From: Methylobacterium sp. E-045
Lineage (GTDB): Bacteria > Pseudomonadota > Alphaproteobacteria > Rhizobiales > Beijerinckiaceae
Direction: 5' to 3'
Assembly: GCF_022829685.1 (NCBI RefSeq)
Contig: NZ_JAKSYE010000134.1
Span: 124,001 to 188,000, forward strand
Length of the DNA: 64,000 bases
This document shows, one piece after another, positions 41,911-51,655 of this stretch. The position numbers were made by a program, and so were the translations under genes. The notes beneath the pieces were generated by a model, which saw nothing but the letters and a program-made list of their open reading frames with translations, was not told the origin of the DNA and ran no database searches. Position 1 is the stretch's first letter, and each line of letters begins with the position of its first letter.

Positions 41911-42810
41911 ATGTCAGTCGATAAACCGGCTTCCCCCATCCGCACCGTGCCCGCTTCGGTGGTCTCGTCGGTCTTCGTCGTCATCTGGGCGTCGGGATTC
42001 GTCGCGGCGCGCTTCGTGGCGCCCCATGCGGAGGCGTTCACCTTCGTGGCCATTCGGGTCGTCGGCGTCGCCATCGTGCTGACCGTCATCACCTTCGGCC
42101 TCGGCGGGAGATGGCCGCGCAGCCGGTCTGGATGGCGCGATGCCCTGGTCGCCGGCGTGCTGATGCAGGGCCTCTACGTCATCGGCGTGTTCTGGTCGGT
42201 GGAGCGCGGCCTGCCATCCGGCATCGCCGCCCTGGTCGGCAGTCTCCAGCCCCTGTTGACGGCGGCCATGGCGCGTCCGTTCCTGGGCGAAGTCGTCAGC
42301 CCCCGTCGCTGGGCCGGGATCGTCACGGGCTTTGCCGGCGCGCTTCTCGTGCTCGCCCCGAAGATCGGTGCGGCGGACGCGTCCGGCATCCCGGCGCTTC
42401 CCCTCCTCGCCTGCCTCGGGGCCATGGTGGCGATGACCATCGGCACGTTGTGGCAGAAGAGCCATGCGGGACACGCCGAACTACTGCCGAATGCGGCGAT
42501 CCAGTTCGTCGGGGCCGCGCTCATCGCGGTGCCAGCGGCGCTTCTGTTCGGCAATGGCCGTTTCGATGGGTCCCTGCCGCTCTGGGGCGGGCTGGCCTGG
42601 TCGATCCTCGTCAATTCGGTGGCCGGCATCCTGCTTCTTCTCGCCCTGATCCGGCGCGGCGAGGTGGCCGGCGTGGCGTCCCTGCTCTTCCTCGTCCCCC
42701 CGGTCTCGGCGGCGATGGCCTATCTCCTCTTCGGCGAGACCCTGGCCCCGGTACAGATGGCCGGCATGGCGGTGGCCACGATCGGCGTCGCCGTCGCCAG
42801 CCGAAGATGA
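41911..42810 (+). CDS. EamA/DMT-superfamily permease
   Basis: A 299-residue protein with ten membrane helices in two repeated EamA halves ('VVSSVFVVIWASGFVAARFV', 'GIAALVGSLQPLLTAAMARP', 'RRWAGIVTGFAGALLVLAPK'; 'LAWSILVNSVAGILLLLALI', 'SLLFLVPPVSAAMAYLLFGE'). Members export amino acids and other metabolites; substrate not readable. ATG at 41911 precedes 'SVDKPASPIRTVP'. Confidence 0.9.
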   Translation: MSVDKPASPIRTVPASVVSSVFVVIWASGFVAARFVAPHAEAFTFVAIRVVGVAIVLTVITFGLGGRWPRSRSGWRDALVAGVLMQGLYVIGVFWSVERGLPSGIAALVGSLQPLLTAAMARPFLGEVVSPRRWAGIVTGFAGALLVLAPKIGAADASGIPALPLLACLGAMVAMTIGTLWQKSHAGHAELLPNAAIQFVGAALIAVPAALLFGNGRFDGSLPLWGGLAWSILVNSVAGILLLLALIRRGEVAGVASLLFLVPPVSAAMAYLLFGETLAPVQMAGMAVATIGVAVASRR

Positions 42811-43000
42811 CTTTTTCTTTGATTCATCTCTCAATAAAATTCAGATCTCTTGATTCTGTTGAGCAAAACCCGGCTTTCCACGCCCAGGAATAATGAATCC
42901 AAGCGGGATAGTGCCGCGCTGCGGCGAGACGCCTCTACAGAGTTGGCAAACCTGCCTATAATGAGCGCCAACCCTCATTCTGATTTGAGAGATTCGAACC

Positions 43001-44683
43001 ATGTCCGCTTCCCCGGCCGTCTCCACCGAACCGCAGGATCTCCTGACCCTCGCCCAGGGCGCCGGCGAAGCCGCCAAAGCTCTCGTGGCCGAGGCGACCC
43101 GTCGGGTTCGCGCGAAGGTCCTGTCCGCCGATGGGAAGATCTCCGCCGAGAAGTTGGAGACCGAGCAGCATGCGGCCCACGGCCTGGCCTGGCTCGCCAC
43201 CTATGCGGAGGGTGTGCGAGAGCTCGGTGCCTATGCCGCGCGCCTGACCGAGACCGGAGAGTTCGGGGAGACCGAGGCGCTCCTCGTGAAGATCGGCATC
43301 GGCGAATATCTCGATCAGATGTTCTCCGGCATTCCCATGAGCCAGGGCGAGATCGTGCGCCCGACCGGCTCGCTCGGACTGTCCGCCCGTGAGATCGCGA
43401 AGTTCCGGACCGACGCCGTCGAGAGCATGATCGCTGAGGGCAACACGGCGGGCAACCGCGCCGCGCTCGTCGCCCGCATCCGCGACAACGGCGGCTCGGC
43501 CACCATCGGCAAGTCCGGCCTCGACGAGGACATGGAGGCGATTCGCTCCGAGATGCGTCGCTTCGGTCTCGCCGAGGTCGTGCCGCACGCCCACGAGTGG
43601 CACAGCCAGAACGCTTACATCCCCATGGAGATCGTCACCAAGATGGCCGAGCTCGGCGTCTTCGGCCTGACGATCCCCGAGGAATACGGCGGCATGGGCC
43701 TGCCGAAGATCTCCATGTGCGTCGTCTCCGAGGAATTGTCCCGCGCCTATATCGGCGTCGGCTCGCTCGGCACCCGCTCGGAGATCGCCGCCGAACTCAT
43801 CCTTTGCGGCGGGACCGAGGAGCAGAAGCACCGGTTCCTCCCCGGCATCGCATCGGGCGACACCCTGCCCACCGCCGTCTTCACCGAGCCGAATACCGGC
43901 TCGGATCTGGCCTCGCTGCGCACCAAGGCGGTGAAGGACGGTGACGTCTGGAAGATCTCGGGCAACAAGACCTGGATCACCCACCCGGTGCGCGCCGACA
44001 TCATGACCTGCCTCGTGCGCACCAAGCCCGAGGAGAAGGGCCACCGGGGCCTGTCGCTCCTCGTTGCCGAGAAGCCGCGCGGCACCGATGAGGATCCCTT
44101 TCCCGTGGCCGGCCTGTCCGGCGGCGAAATCCACGTGCTCGGCTATCGCGGCATGAAGGAATACGAGCTCGCCTTCGACAATTTCGAAGTGCCGGCGGCC
44201 AACCTCCTCGGAGAAGTCGAAGGCAAGGGCTTCACCCAGCTCATGCAGACGTTCGAATCGGCCCGTATCCAGACGGCGGCCCGCGCCATCGGCGTGGCGC
44301 AGAACGCCCTCGATCTCGGTCTGCGCTACGCAGAGGAGCGTGTGCAGTTCGGCAAGGCGCTGATCAACTTCCCCCGGGTGGCCGATAAGATCGCGATGAT
44401 GGCGGTGGAGATCAACATCGCCCGCCAGCTCACCTACTTCTCCGCAAGAGAGAAGGACGAGGGCAAGCGCTGCGATCTCGAGGCCGGCATGGCCAAGCTG
44501 CTCGGAGCCCGCGTCGCCTGGGCGGCGGCCGACAACGCCCTGCAGATCCACGGCGGCAACGGCTTCGCGCTGGAATACGCGGTCAGCCGCGTCCTCTGCG
44601 ACGCACGCATCCTCTCGATCTTCGAGGGTGCCGCCGAGATCCAGGCCCAGGTCATCGCCCGCCGCCTTCTCGAAACCGCCTGA
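43001..44683 (+). CDS. mcd: (2S)-Methylsuccinyl-CoA dehydrogenase
   Basis: Flavin-dependent enzyme that oxidises methylsuccinyl-CoA to mesaconyl-CoA in the ethylmalonyl-CoA pathway for acetyl-CoA assimilation. At 560 residues it is about 170 longer than ordinary acyl-CoA dehydrogenases. The extra N-terminal helical domain ('EQHAAHGLAWLATYAEGVRE', 'GEYLDQMFSGIPMSQGEIVR') is the hallmark of Mcd. The core has 'GLTIPEEYGGMGLPKISMCV', 'FTEPNTGSDLASLRT' and 'ALQIHGGNGFALEYAVSRVL'. The pathway's mesaconyl-CoA hydratase lies 7 kb further on, which supports the call. A strong terminator follows. Confidence 0.9.
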   Translation: MSASPAVSTEPQDLLTLAQGAGEAAKALVAEATRRVRAKVLSADGKISAEKLETEQHAAHGLAWLATYAEGVRELGAYAARLTETGEFGETEALLVKIGIGEYLDQMFSGIPMSQGEIVRPTGSLGLSAREIAKFRTDAVESMIAEGNTAGNRAALVARIRDNGGSATIGKSGLDEDMEAIRSEMRRFGLAEVVPHAHEWHSQNAYIPMEIVTKMAELGVFGLTIPEEYGGMGLPKISMCVVSEELSRAYIGVGSLGTRSEIAAELILCGGTEEQKHRFLPGIASGDTLPTAVFTEPNTGSDLASLRTKAVKDGDVWKISGNKTWITHPVRADIMTCLVRTKPEEKGHRGLSLLVAEKPRGTDEDPFPVAGLSGGEIHVLGYRGMKEYELAFDNFEVPAANLLGEVEGKGFTQLMQTFESARIQTAARAIGVAQNALDLGLRYAEERVQFGKALINFPRVADKIAMMAVEINIARQLTYFSAREKDEGKRCDLEAGMAKLLGARVAWAAADNALQIHGGNGFALEYAVSRVLCDARILSIFEGAAEIQAQVIARRLLETA

Positions 44684-44744
44684 TCCTCCACGCCGATCGC
44701 GGCGGCCGGGCGATTCCCTCGGTCGCCGAGGGGGACCCGAACAG

Positions 44745-44785
44745 AAAAGGCCTGGAACCGGACGATCCCGGTTCCAGGCCTTTTT
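44745..44785 (+). terminator. Intrinsic terminator between mcd and the efflux operon
   Basis: AAAAGGCCTGGAACCG (44745-44760) pairs with CGGTTCCAGGCCTTTT (44769-44784) over 16 bp, with T5 on the plus strand and A4 before the stem, so it can act in both directions for the convergent genes. Confidence 0.92.
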
Positions 44786-44830
44786 CGTGTCGGAGCTCCT
44801 CTCCCCCGATACGGTGGGAACAGCCCGATC

Positions 44831-47800
44831 CTATTCCGCCGGTGCGTGATGGCTCGACGGCATCGAACCCGCTTCGGCCGTCTTCGGCTCGTGCTCCACC
44901 GGCTTCGTCTTGAACAGGCGCATGACGAAGACGAAGAAGACCGGCACGAATAGAACCGCCAGGATGGTGGCGGAGATCATGCCGCCGAGCACGCCGGTCC
45001 CGATGGCCTGCTGGCTTTTCGACGCCGCACCCGATGCGATGGCCAGCGGAACCACGCCGAAAATGAAGGCTAGCGAGGTCATGACGATCGGCCGAAAGCG
45101 GAGCGTCGATGCTTCGATGGTCGCATCGACGAGCGATTTACCAGGCTTCCATAGATCCTTGGCGAATTCCACGATCAGGATCGCGTTCTTGGCCGAGAGG
45201 CCGATGATCGTGATGAGGCCGATCTTGAAATAGACGTCGTTGGGCAAGCCGCGCAGATAGACCGCTGCCACCGAGCCGATGACGCCGAGCGGGATCACCA
45301 GCAGGACCGAGAACGGGATCGACCAGCTCTCGTAGAGGGCCGCCAGGCACAGGAACACGATCAGGATCGACAGGGCGAGGAGCAGCGTCGCCTGGCTTCC
45401 CGCCTGTTTCTCCTGCAGCGACTGCCCGGTCCAGACGTAGCCGAAGCCTTTGGGCAGCTGCTGCATCAGGCGCTCCATCTCGGCGATGGTATCGCCGGAG
45501 GTGTAGCCTGCCGCCGGCTCCCCGGTGATACGCACCGATTGGTAGCCGTTGAAGCCGATGATCTGGGCCGGGCCGACGCTCCATTTCAGGTCGGCGAAGG
45601 ACGACATCGGCACCATGGTGCCCTGGCTGTTCTTGACGCCGTAGTTCAGCAGGTCGGCCGCCTTCAGGCGCTGGCTGTCTTCCGCTTGCACGATGACACG
45701 CTGCATCTTGCCCCGGTTCGGGAAGTCGTTGGTGTAGACCGAACCGAGATTGACTTGGATCGTGTTGTTGATCTCCTCGAAATCCACGCCCAAGGCCGCC
45801 GCCTTCTCACGGTCGATCACGAGTTCCGCCTGGGGCGCCGGCGGCAGGCCCTCGACATAGACTTTCTGCAGGATCGGGCTTTTCTTGGCGAGGGAGAGCA
45901 ACTGCTCCTGGGCCGCCATCAGGGCCGAATAGCCCTTCTGGGCGCGGTCCTGCAGGCGGAAGCTGAAGCCCGAGGCGTTGCCGAGATTGTCGATGGGCGG
46001 CGGCTCCAGCGCCTGGATGACCGCGTCCTTATAGGTGGACAGCGCCTTGTTGGTCCCCTCCACGAGGGCCGCCGCCGAGTTCGCGGCGTCGCGCTCGCCC
46101 CAGGGCTTCAGGGTCACGAAGGCCTGGCTCGTCACCTGACCCTGGCCGGAGAACGAGAAGCCGTTGACGATCGTCACCGTGGCGACGCCGGGCTGCGCGA
46201 GGAGATGCTCCTCCACCGCTTTCACCGCCTTCAGCGTGCGGTTGAACGACGAGCCGGGCGGCGTCTGGATATCCACCGTGAAGAAGCCCTGGTCCTCCAC
46301 CGGCAGGAAGCCTTCCGGCATCCGCACGAAGGCGAAGGCGAGGCCGATGACGAGGGCGAGATAGATCAGCATCACGCGGCCGGACCGCTTGATCATCCCC
46401 GCGACGCCGCGGCCGTAGCGCGCGGTCTCGCGGTCGACGACCCGGTTGAACCAGCCGAACACGCCGCCCTTGGAATGGCCATGGCCCTTCTCGATGGGCT
46501 TGAGCAAGGTGGCGCAGAGCGCGGGCGTCAGCGTCAGGGCGAGGAGCGCCGAGAAGCCGATGGATGTCACCATCGCGATGGAGAACTGGCGGTAGATGAT
46601 GCCCACCGAGCCGGGGAAGAACGCCATCGGGATGAACACCGCGATCAGCACCAGAGTGATGCCGATGATGGCGCCGGTGATCTGGCTCATCGCCTTCCGC
46701 GTCGCCTCCTTCGGAGACAGCCCTTCCTCGTTCATGATGCGCTCGACGTTCTCGACGACCACGATGGCGTCGTCGACGAGGATGCCGATGGCCAGCACCA
46801 TGCCGAACATGGTCAGCACGTTCACCGAGAAGCCGGCGAGCAGCATCACCGTGCAGGTGCCCATGAGGGCGATCGGCACGACGATGGTGGGGATCAGGGT
46901 GTAGCGGATGTTCTGGAGGAACAGGAACATCACCACGAAGACGAGGATGACGGCCTCCACCAGCGTCATCAGCACCTTCTTGATCGAGGCTTCGACGGCC
47001 GGCGTGATGTCGTAGGGGATGTCCCACTGCACGTTGGAGGGGAAGAACTGCGACAGCTCCTCCATCTTCGCGCGGATGGCGGAGGCGGTCTCGAGGGCGT
47101 TGCCGTCCGGTGCGAGGGTCACCGAGATGCCCGCCGCCTCGCCGCCGTTCAGGCGGGTGGTGAACTTGTAGTCTTCGCCGCCGAGCTCGATCCGGGCGAT
47201 GTCGCGCAGGCGTACGTTCGAGCCGTCCGGGTTGGCGCGCAGGACGATGGCTCCGAACTCCTCCGGCGCCGTCATCTGCCCCTTCACGATGATCGGGAAG
47301 TTGACGGTGTTCGAGGCCGGGCTCGGCATGGCGCCGACGGCGCCCGATGCGATCTGGACGTTCTGGTTGGTGATCGCCTTCGAGACGTCGGACGCGTTTA
47401 GGGACAGGCCACGGAGCTTGTCGGAATCGATCCAGATGCGAAGGCTGCGCTCGGTGGAGTAGAGCGTGGCGCGACCCACGCCGGGAATACGGCGGATCTC
47501 GTTGATGACGTTGCGGATCAGGAAGTCGCCGAGCGCGATCTCGTCCATCGACTTGTCGGGCGAGATCAGCGTGATGATGTTGAGGGTGGCGGCGGAGGCC
47601 TCTTCCACCAGCGTCCCCTGCTGGCGGACTTCCGCCGGGAGGCGGGCTTCGACGCGCTTGAGGCGGTTCTGCACCTCGACGCCGGCGAGACTCGAATCCG
47701 TGCCCGGCTGGAACTGCGCCGTGATCTCGACGACACCGAACGCGTCGCTGGCGGATTCGAAGCTCAGGATGTTGGCCGCACCGTTGAGCTCATCCTCGAT

Positions 47801-47992
47801 GAGGCGGGTGGTTCCGGTGTAGAGATTCTCCACCGACGCGCCCGGATAAGCCGTCGAGAGCGCGATGGAAGGCGGCGCGATGACCGGGTACTGCGCCACC
47901 GGCAGGCTGGGAATCGACAGGATGCCGCCGAGGCAGATGAAGAGCGCAACGACCCAAGCGAAGATCGGGCGATCGATGAAGAAGCGGGCCAT
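44831..47992 (-). CDS. RND multidrug efflux permease, AcrB/MexB (HAE1) family
   Basis: A 1053-residue trimeric inner membrane pump driven by protons. It has 12 membrane helices, with two large periplasmic loops. Motifs: N-terminal 'ARFFIDRPIFAWVVALFICL', 'GILVDDAIVVVENVERIM' with the proton-relay Asp pair in TM4, 'SLTPALCATLL'-like segment 'LALTLTPALCATLLKP' and TM10-12 end 'GVLGGMISATILAVLFVPVF'. It follows the adaptor gene by 3 bases in an operon. An outer membrane channel gene is not adjacent, so a shared TolC-like protein is expected. Substrate range cannot be read. Confidence 0.93.
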   Translation of the reverse strand: MARFFIDRPIFAWVVALFICLGGILSIPSLPVAQYPVIAPPSIALSTAYPGASVENLYTGTTRLIEDELNGAANILSFESASDAFGVVEITAQFQPGTDSSLAGVEVQNRLKRVEARLPAEVRQQGTLVEEASAATLNIITLISPDKSMDEIALGDFLIRNVINEIRRIPGVGRATLYSTERSLRIWIDSDKLRGLSLNASDVSKAITNQNVQIASGAVGAMPSPASNTVNFPIIVKGQMTAPEEFGAIVLRANPDGSNVRLRDIARIELGGEDYKFTTRLNGGEAAGISVTLAPDGNALETASAIRAKMEELSQFFPSNVQWDIPYDITPAVEASIKKVLMTLVEAVILVFVVMFLFLQNIRYTLIPTIVVPIALMGTCTVMLLAGFSVNVLTMFGMVLAIGILVDDAIVVVENVERIMNEEGLSPKEATRKAMSQITGAIIGITLVLIAVFIPMAFFPGSVGIIYRQFSIAMVTSIGFSALLALTLTPALCATLLKPIEKGHGHSKGGVFGWFNRVVDRETARYGRGVAGMIKRSGRVMLIYLALVIGLAFAFVRMPEGFLPVEDQGFFTVDIQTPPGSSFNRTLKAVKAVEEHLLAQPGVATVTIVNGFSFSGQGQVTSQAFVTLKPWGERDAANSAAALVEGTNKALSTYKDAVIQALEPPPIDNLGNASGFSFRLQDRAQKGYSALMAAQEQLLSLAKKSPILQKVYVEGLPPAPQAELVIDREKAAALGVDFEEINNTIQVNLGSVYTNDFPNRGKMQRVIVQAEDSQRLKAADLLNYGVKNSQGTMVPMSSFADLKWSVGPAQIIGFNGYQSVRITGEPAAGYTSGDTIAEMERLMQQLPKGFGYVWTGQSLQEKQAGSQATLLLALSILIVFLCLAALYESWSIPFSVLLVIPLGVIGSVAAVYLRGLPNDVYFKIGLITIIGLSAKNAILIVEFAKDLWKPGKSLVDATIEASTLRFRPIVMTSLAFIFGVVPLAIASGAASKSQQAIGTGVLGGMISATILAVLFVPVFFVFVMRLFKTKPVEHEPKTAEAGSMPSSHHAPAE

Positions 47993-47995
47993 GGG

Positions 47996-49237
47996 TCAGC
48001 GCACCTGAGCGGAAGCGGGCTGCGCAACGGGTGCCTTGTCGTCGAGATCGGTATCGTAAGGCTTGGCCTCCGCCTGGGCGGCCACCTTCATCTCGACGGT
48101 CTTGACCGACGAACCGACCGAAATCTTCTGGACGCCCTCCACCACGACGCGGTCGCCGGACTTTAGCCCGTCACGAATGACCCACTGCGAATCGACAACG
48201 GGTCCGACCTCCACCGGCTGGAGCATGACCTTGTCGTCCTTGCCGACCACCCAGACCTCGGCCTTGCCGTCGTTGGTGCGCTGAATTGCCTGCTGCGGCA
48301 CGGCAATGGCGTCGACATCGATGCCCTGCTTGATGCGGGCGCGGACATACATGCCCGGGAACAGCTCGTCATGCGGGTTCGGGAAGAGTACGCGCAGGGT
48401 GACCTGGCCGGTACTCGGATCGGCAGTGACATCGGAGAACAGCAGCTTGCCGGCCGAACCGTACAGCGATCCGTCATCCATGATCAGATGTGCGTTGGCG
48501 GTGTCGTTCGACAGGCGCGAGAGCTCGCCGCTGGCGAGATCGCGGCGCAGCTTGTTCAGCTCGCCGACGGACTGGGTGATGTCCACATAGATCGGATCGA
48601 GCTGCTGGATCGTGGCGAGGTTGGACGTGGCGCCCTGCTCGACCAGCGTGCCCTCGGTGAGGAGCGCACGGCCGATGCGGCCGGAGATCGGCGCGCGGAC
48701 ATCGGTGTAGTTGAGGTTCAGCTTGGCCCGGTCGCGGGTCGCCTTGGCGCCGGCGACTTCGGCCTGCGCCTGTTTCAGCCCGGCATAGGCGCTGTCGTAC
48801 TGGGCCTGGCTGGCGGTCTGGCGCGAGAGCAGTTGCTCGAGCCGATCGGCCTGCTGGCCGGCGAGCACCTGAGCGGCTTCGGTACGGGCGAGGGCGGCCT
48901 CGGCGCTGGCCAGTTCGGCCTCGAACGGGGCCGGGTCGATCTTGTAGAGAATGTCGCCTTCCTTGACCAAGCTGCCTTGTTCGAACGTGCGCTTCACCAC
49001 GAGGCCCGAGACGCGGGAGCGAACTTCGGCGATGCGAAGGGGCGCGACGCGACCCGGCAGATCGCGCACGTACGGGATCGGCTGCTCGCGGACGGTGACG
49101 ATGCTCACCTCGGCCGGCGGGGCCGGGACCGGAGTTGCGGCCTGCTGCTTCTGATTGCAGGCGGACAAAGCGACCATGACGGAGGCTGCAGCCAGGGAGG
49201 CCGGCCAGACGCGTCGGGTACGAAGGGCGGTGGACGT
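47996..49237 (-). CDS. RND efflux periplasmic adaptor (AcrA/MexA family) lipoprotein
   Basis: The 413-residue adaptor has a signal peptide with lipobox 'MVALSAC', then barrel-sandwich halves around a coiled-coil hairpin: 'VRSRVSGLVVKRTFEQGSLV', 'LASAEAALARTEAAQVLAGQ', 'NLNYTDVRAPISGRIGRALL', and 'VRARIKQGIDVDAIAVPQQA'. It bridges the inner membrane pump to an outer membrane channel. GTG at 49237 is preferred because AGGAG lies 10 bases upstream; another GTG at 49264 is in frame. No TetR-type regulator is adjacent. Confidence 0.92.
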   Translation of the reverse strand, partial: TSTALRTRRVWPASLAAASVMVALSACNQKQQAATPVPAPPAEVSIVTVREQPIPYVRDLPGRVAPLRIAEVRSRVSGLVVKRTFEQGSLVKEGDILYKIDPAPFEAELASAEAALARTEAAQVLAGQQADRLEQLLSRQTASQAQYDSAYAGLKQAQAEVAGAKATRDRAKLNLNYTDVRAPISGRIGRALLTEGTLVEQGATSNLATIQQLDPIYVDITQSVGELNKLRRDLASGELSRLSNDTANAHLIMDDGSLYGSAGKLLFSDVTADPSTGQVTLRVLFPNPHDELFPGMYVRARIKQGIDVDAIAVPQQAIQRTNDGKAEVWVVGKDDKVMLQPVEVGPVVDSQWVIRDGLKSGDRVVVEGVQKISVGSSVKTVEMKVAAQAEAKPYDTDLDDKAPVAQPASAQVR

Positions 49238-49527
49238 CACGATGATTTCGCTCCTGTGCGACACGCGGTCGATCGCAATCCGCCTGGCGGATTGGCAGCT
49301 CTGACACTCAAGTCCCCGGGCGAAGATCCGCGAAGCGACTTCAGCGCCGTGGCAATCGCTGGGCCACGGGAGGCGGCCACGGCGTCATTGGGCAAGCGGC
49401 GGCAGGCCCAAGGCCAACCACAGACATCACGGCTTCAGCAATCGTTCACAATCTTGGCGATCGCGCGACACCGGACGGCAAAAGGAGCAGCTCGACGCGG
49501 GGTGGTCAAAAGGCCGCGGCTAAGCTC
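49238..49527. other. Intergenic stretch upstream of the efflux operon
   Basis: About 290 bases with no supported gene. It should contain the promoter of the minus-strand efflux operon. No operator palindrome is obvious to me. Confidence 0.45.
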
Positions 49528-49875
49528 TCACGCACCGACCCTGGGAGGGCGGTGCAGCGGTGCATCCGCGCTGATCCCGAGGGACAGGGCCGAACGGTCG
49601 CGCAAGGTCGGCGCCGAGGGAGTGCCGAGGATCTGCGATCCCGGAAAGGCGGGCGGGGTCACCCCGTCGTCGATCTCCAGACGCGATGCCAAACCCGTTG
49701 ACGGCGACTCGCCCTGGTTCATGAGACCGTCGGGCCACTGACTGGTGACTAGTGCGCCGACACCGACGGCCCGGAGCCCCTGCGGGAGGCATGGCAGCAC
49801 CATCACGAGGAGGGAAAGCAACACCAGCATGGTCGACAGTGCCGAGCGCGAACGGACGACCGACTGCGCCTGCAT
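49528..49875 (-). CDS. Hypothetical membrane-anchored or exported protein
   Basis: The 115-residue frame from the ATG at 49875 has one hydrophobic segment ('LSTMLVLLSLLVMVLPCLP', about 14-34) that could be a signal peptide or anchor, then a polar tail with no recognised motif. The frame continues 56 codons upstream to 50043 without support. Conservation unknown. Confidence 0.4.
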   Translation of the reverse strand: MQAQSVVRSRSALSTMLVLLSLLVMVLPCLPQGLRAVGVGALVTSQWPDGLMNQGESPSTGLASRLEIDDGVTPPAFPGSQILGTPSAPTLRDRSALSLGISADAPLHRPPRVGA

Positions 49876-50207
49876 GGCGGTTGGAACGAAGCCTTCCGCC
49901 TCCGCGGAGGCGACGGCCAATCTGATCGGCGCTGATGTCACGAAACTGAGGGTGGTGAGAAAGTTCCCGCAACGCAATAACCTGCGACATTCTGTCAAAC
50001 GGCTGGACAGCAGTGCGAAACGGGGCCGTTGCTCCAATCCCACAGCCTATTTCGTTCGCGCCTCGGCGGGTTGACCGTCCTTAACCATCCGGCCAAGTCT
50101 GCCCACCCGATCATCTGACGTCCGGCTCACCGAGCCTGGATCTCGCCGGAATGGGAGACGGAATGCGTACGCACCGGCCTGTCCAGGTCCGGCCGGAGAC
50201 GATTAAA
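49876..50207. other. Intergenic stretch before the L,D-transpeptidase gene
   Basis: About 330 bases without a supported gene. Two candidate ribosome binding sites near the end (GGGAGA at 50157 and GGAGA at 50196) go with alternative starts of the downstream gene. Confidence 0.45.
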
Positions 50208-50783
50208 ATGGGCATGCGCTCCCTTCTCGCCGCCACGGCTCTCGTGATGGGCATGGGCTTCACGACAGGCGGCGCCGCCAGCGCTGCCAACCCGTTCGAC
50301 AGCGGGCCGATCGCAGACTTCCTGAACATCTTCAAAGAGCAGGCGATCCCGCGCGAGACGGTGGCGTGGAAGGGTGCCGAGAAGCCCGGAACCGTGGTCG
50401 TCTCCACGAGCCAGCGCCGGCTCTACTACGTCCTCGGCGGCGGAGCGGCGGTCCGCTACGGGGTCGGCGTCGGGCGCCAGGGCTTCTCCTGGTCCGGCCA
50501 GAAATCGGTGACGATGAAGAAGGAATGGCCATCCTGGCGTCCCCCGGCGCAGATGCTGGCGCGGAGGCCCGACCTGCCGCGCTTCATGGCCGGCGGCCAG
50601 GACAACCCCCTCGGCGCACGAGCGATGTATCTCGGCTCCTCGCTCTACCGTATCCACGGCTCCAACGAGCCGGAGACCATGGGCGCCGCCGTCTCGTCGG
50701 GCTGCATCCGTATGACCAACAAGGATGTGGTCGACCTCTACGACCGGGTGAAGGTCGGCACGAAGGTGATCGTGCGCAACTGA
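50208..50783 (+). CDS. L,D-transpeptidase (YkuD domain)
   Basis: Periplasmic enzyme that forms 3-3 cross-links in peptidoglycan or attaches proteins to it. From ATG 50208 the product is 191 residues: signal peptide ending ASA, then a YkuD domain with 'GTVVVSTSQRRLYYVLGGGA', 'YGVGVGRQGFSWSGQKSV' and the catalytic block 'YRIHGSN...SSGCIRMTNKDV' with His and Cys. ATG at 50163, with its own GGGAG site, is an alternative that adds 15 residues before the signal peptide. Confidence 0.9.
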   Translation: MGMRSLLAATALVMGMGFTTGGAASAANPFDSGPIADFLNIFKEQAIPRETVAWKGAEKPGTVVVSTSQRRLYYVLGGGAAVRYGVGVGRQGFSWSGQKSVTMKKEWPSWRPPAQMLARRPDLPRFMAGGQDNPLGARAMYLGSSLYRIHGSNEPETMGAAVSSGCIRMTNKDVVDLYDRVKVGTKVIVRN

Positions 50784-50844
50784 AGGCCCCATCCGCCTCC
50801 CGCCGGCTTCCGGTCGGTCGCGACCGGACGGAGGAGAGAGCGGA

Positions 50845-51648
50845 ATGATCTTCGGTGTCGACATCAGCCTCGTCGCGGGCCTGTTCGCGGTGGCCGTGGC
50901 GGCCGGGTGTGTCGATGCCATCGCGGGCGGCGGCGGGCTCATCACGGTACCGGCCCTGCTCCTCTCAGGGCTCGATCCGGTGAGCGCCATCGCCACCAAC
51001 AAGCTGCAGGGCAGCGCCGGCGCCGTCTCATCGACCATCGCCTTCGCGCGGCGCGGTCACATTCATTGGCCGGCGGCCTGGAAGATCGCTCTCAGCGCCG
51101 GTCTCGCTTCCGTGGGAGGTGCGCTCTGCGTGAGCCTGCTGCCGCGGCCGGTCCTCGACGCGGCCGTGCCGGTCCTGCTCGTCGGGATCGCGTTCTACTT
51201 CGCCTTCGCCCGGCGGATGAGCAGCGAGGACGCGGCGGCGCGGATGCGGCCCGGCCTGTTCGCACTCACCTGGGCGCCCGCCGTCGGGTTCTACGACGGT
51301 GTCTTCGGCCCTGGCGCCGGCGCCTTCTACATGATCGGGTTCGTGACGCTCCTCGGCCTCGGCGTGGTGCGCGCCACCGCCCATACCAAGCTCGCCAATG
51401 CCGCGAGCAACCTCGGCAGCCTTGCCCTGTTCGCGGCCGGAGGACACGTCGTCTGGCCGATCGGCCTCGCCATGGCGGTGGGTGCCTTCATCGGGGCTCA
51501 GATCGGCTCGATCCTGGCGATCCGCCTCGGTGCGAAGCTGATCCGGCCGCTCCTCGTCACCATCGCCTGCGCGATGGCGATCCGGCTGCTGTCGAACCCG
51601 GAGAACCCGCTGCGTCAGGCCGTGACGGGGCTGTTTGCCGGGTACTGA
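50845..51648 (+). CDS. TSUP (TauE/SafE) family membrane transporter
   Basis: A 267-residue protein with about eight membrane segments and the family motif 'DAIAGGGGLITVPALLLSGL' followed by 'ATNKLQGSAGAVSSTIAFAR'; the second half repeats it as 'YDGVFGPGAGAFYMIGFVTL' and 'HTKLANAASNLGSLALFAAG'. Members carry sulfite, sulfoacetate or other organosulfur anions. ATG follows GGAGGAGAG. It lies 62 bases after the L,D-transpeptidase gene. Confidence 0.9.
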   Translation: MIFGVDISLVAGLFAVAVAAGCVDAIAGGGGLITVPALLLSGLDPVSAIATNKLQGSAGAVSSTIAFARRGHIHWPAAWKIALSAGLASVGGALCVSLLPRPVLDAAVPVLLVGIAFYFAFARRMSSEDAAARMRPGLFALTWAPAVGFYDGVFGPGAGAFYMIGFVTLLGLGVVRATAHTKLANAASNLGSLALFAAGGHVVWPIGLAMAVGAFIGAQIGSILAIRLGAKLIRPLLVTIACAMAIRLLSNPENPLRQAVTGLFAGY

Positions 51649-51655
51649 GCGCGCG